NCBI GenBank assembly: GCA_050309585.1
Contig: JBNRML010000145.1
Coordinates: 1 to 6,230, forward strand
Direction of reading: 5' to 3'
Source: Bovifimicola sp050309585
Lineage (GTDB): Bacteria > Bacillota > Clostridia > Lachnospirales > Lachnospiraceae
DNA length: 6,230 bases
The translations under genes were made by a program, and so were the position numbers. The notes below the pieces were generated by a model that saw nothing but the letters and a program-made list of their open reading frames with translations, was not told the origin of the DNA and ran no database searches. Positions 6,037 to 6,230 of this stretch are shown one piece after another; the stretch's first letter is position 1; each line of letters begins with the position of its first letter.

Positions 6037-6229
6037 AAATTTCCCTATTACTGAAAATCAGGTCTCCATTTTCCACTATGATTTCCCGCACTTGTTGCAA
6101 CAAAACTAGTATAACTCACCCTTAATAGCAGTATGTTTCACGCAGGATAAATTTTCAGACTGCAAGACGGAGGAAGAAGGCGTAGCGGTGGCTACGTCGA
6201 CTGACGACAACGCCGCAGATGGAAATTTA
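6037..6229. repeat. Intergenic repeat-like element with 8-bp inverted ends
   Basis: Its ends match as an inverted repeat: AAATTTCC (6037-6044) and GGAAATTT (6221-6228). Inside are a perfect 12-bp palindrome TTGTTGCAACAA (6092-6103) and a GC-rich right part (hand count of 6161-6220: 36 of 60) unlike the AT-rich surroundings. Readings look coding-like but are broken. On the minus strand one frame ends in GKWRPDFQ (stop 6050-6048), and another runs open from the window edge to a stop at 6108-6106. On the plus strand a third is open from about 6110 to the edge. None has a credible start or ribosome binding site. I recall fragments such as FSDCKTEEEGVAVATS recurring in conceptual small proteins of Lachnospiraceae, which suggests a dispersed high-copy repeat; this is memory, not a search. 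Only one copy is in the window, so copy number and true borders are unproven, and the element may continue beyond the edge. Confidence 0.55.
6148..6229. other. Foldable GC-rich core of the repeat
   Basis: On paper this segment folds back on itself. A 10-bp outer stem (6148-6157 with 6220-6229, one G-T pair) is followed by a small 2x1 internal loop and CTGC/GCAG (6160-6163 with 6215-6218). Inside, GGCGT (6179-6183) can pair with ACGCC (6210-6214) to enclose the hairpin GTCG/CGAC (6196-6199 with 6205-6208); alternatively GGCGTAGC (6179-6186) pairs with GCTACGTC (6191-6198) around a GGTG loop. The two inner folds exclude each other. This could be a structured RNA or a DNA-level hairpin of a mobile repeat; no known RNA family was recognised and transcription is not shown. 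Confidence 0.45.
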
Positions 6230-6230
6230 G

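Noticed and set aside
6106..6230. Open minus-strand and plus-strand readings in the right-edge repeat, considered as partial genes
   Set aside because: Both strands are open at once in the GC-rich part, no start codon with a ribosome binding site is present, and frames break within about 100 bases. A repeat element explains this better.

Overview
The window looks like chromosomal DNA from a low-GC Gram-positive bacterium, most likely a gut or rumen clostridium of the Lachnospiraceae type. This rests on the AT-rich sequence, AGGAGG-type ribosome binding sites, intrinsic terminators with U-tracts, an ABC-F protein of the YkpA type, and a GC-rich intergenic repeat at the right edge whose conceptual translations I associate from memory with Lachnospiraceae genomes. 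The genus cannot be fixed from sequence alone.

Layout. Positions 1-231 are an AT-rich leader with one modest promoter candidate. Positions 232-2717 (+) hold a two-gene unit: a YkpA/YbiT-type ABC-F ATPase (ribosome-associated, soluble) and a PHP-domain phosphoesterase of the TrpH/YciV (RNase AM / 3',5'-nucleoside bisphosphate phosphatase) family. The first stop and second start share one base, so the genes are probably translationally coupled. A nested intrinsic terminator (2768-2838) closes the unit.

Positions 2853-5962 (-) hold a compact four-gene operon converging on that terminator. In transcription order it encodes a membrane-anchored exported protein of about 331 aa, a six-helix ABC-2-type permease, a smaller membrane-anchored exported protein (193 aa), and a BcrA-type ABC ATPase. 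Gaps are 17-29 nt. Three hand-counted 60-base lines suggest the operon is lower in GC than the ABC-F gene. The ATPase and permease should form one transporter. The two anchored proteins, which I cannot assign to a named family, would place their bulk outside the membrane and may be accessory, sensor or immunity subunits. The substrate is unknown.

Upstream of this operon are a short bidirectional terminator-like hairpin (5998-6019) and then an intergenic repeat of about 190 bp (6037-6229) with matching 8-bp ends. Its right part is GC-rich and folds on paper into a long closed stem with internal hairpins. It contains coding-like but frame-broken readings on both strands.

Best candidates for something undescribed: the ABC transporter with two anchored extracytoplasmic partners, and the structured repeat beside its 5' end. 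The ABC-F protein is also notable because its non-canonical residues fall in only one of its two composite ATP sites, although part of this is probably normal for its subfamily.
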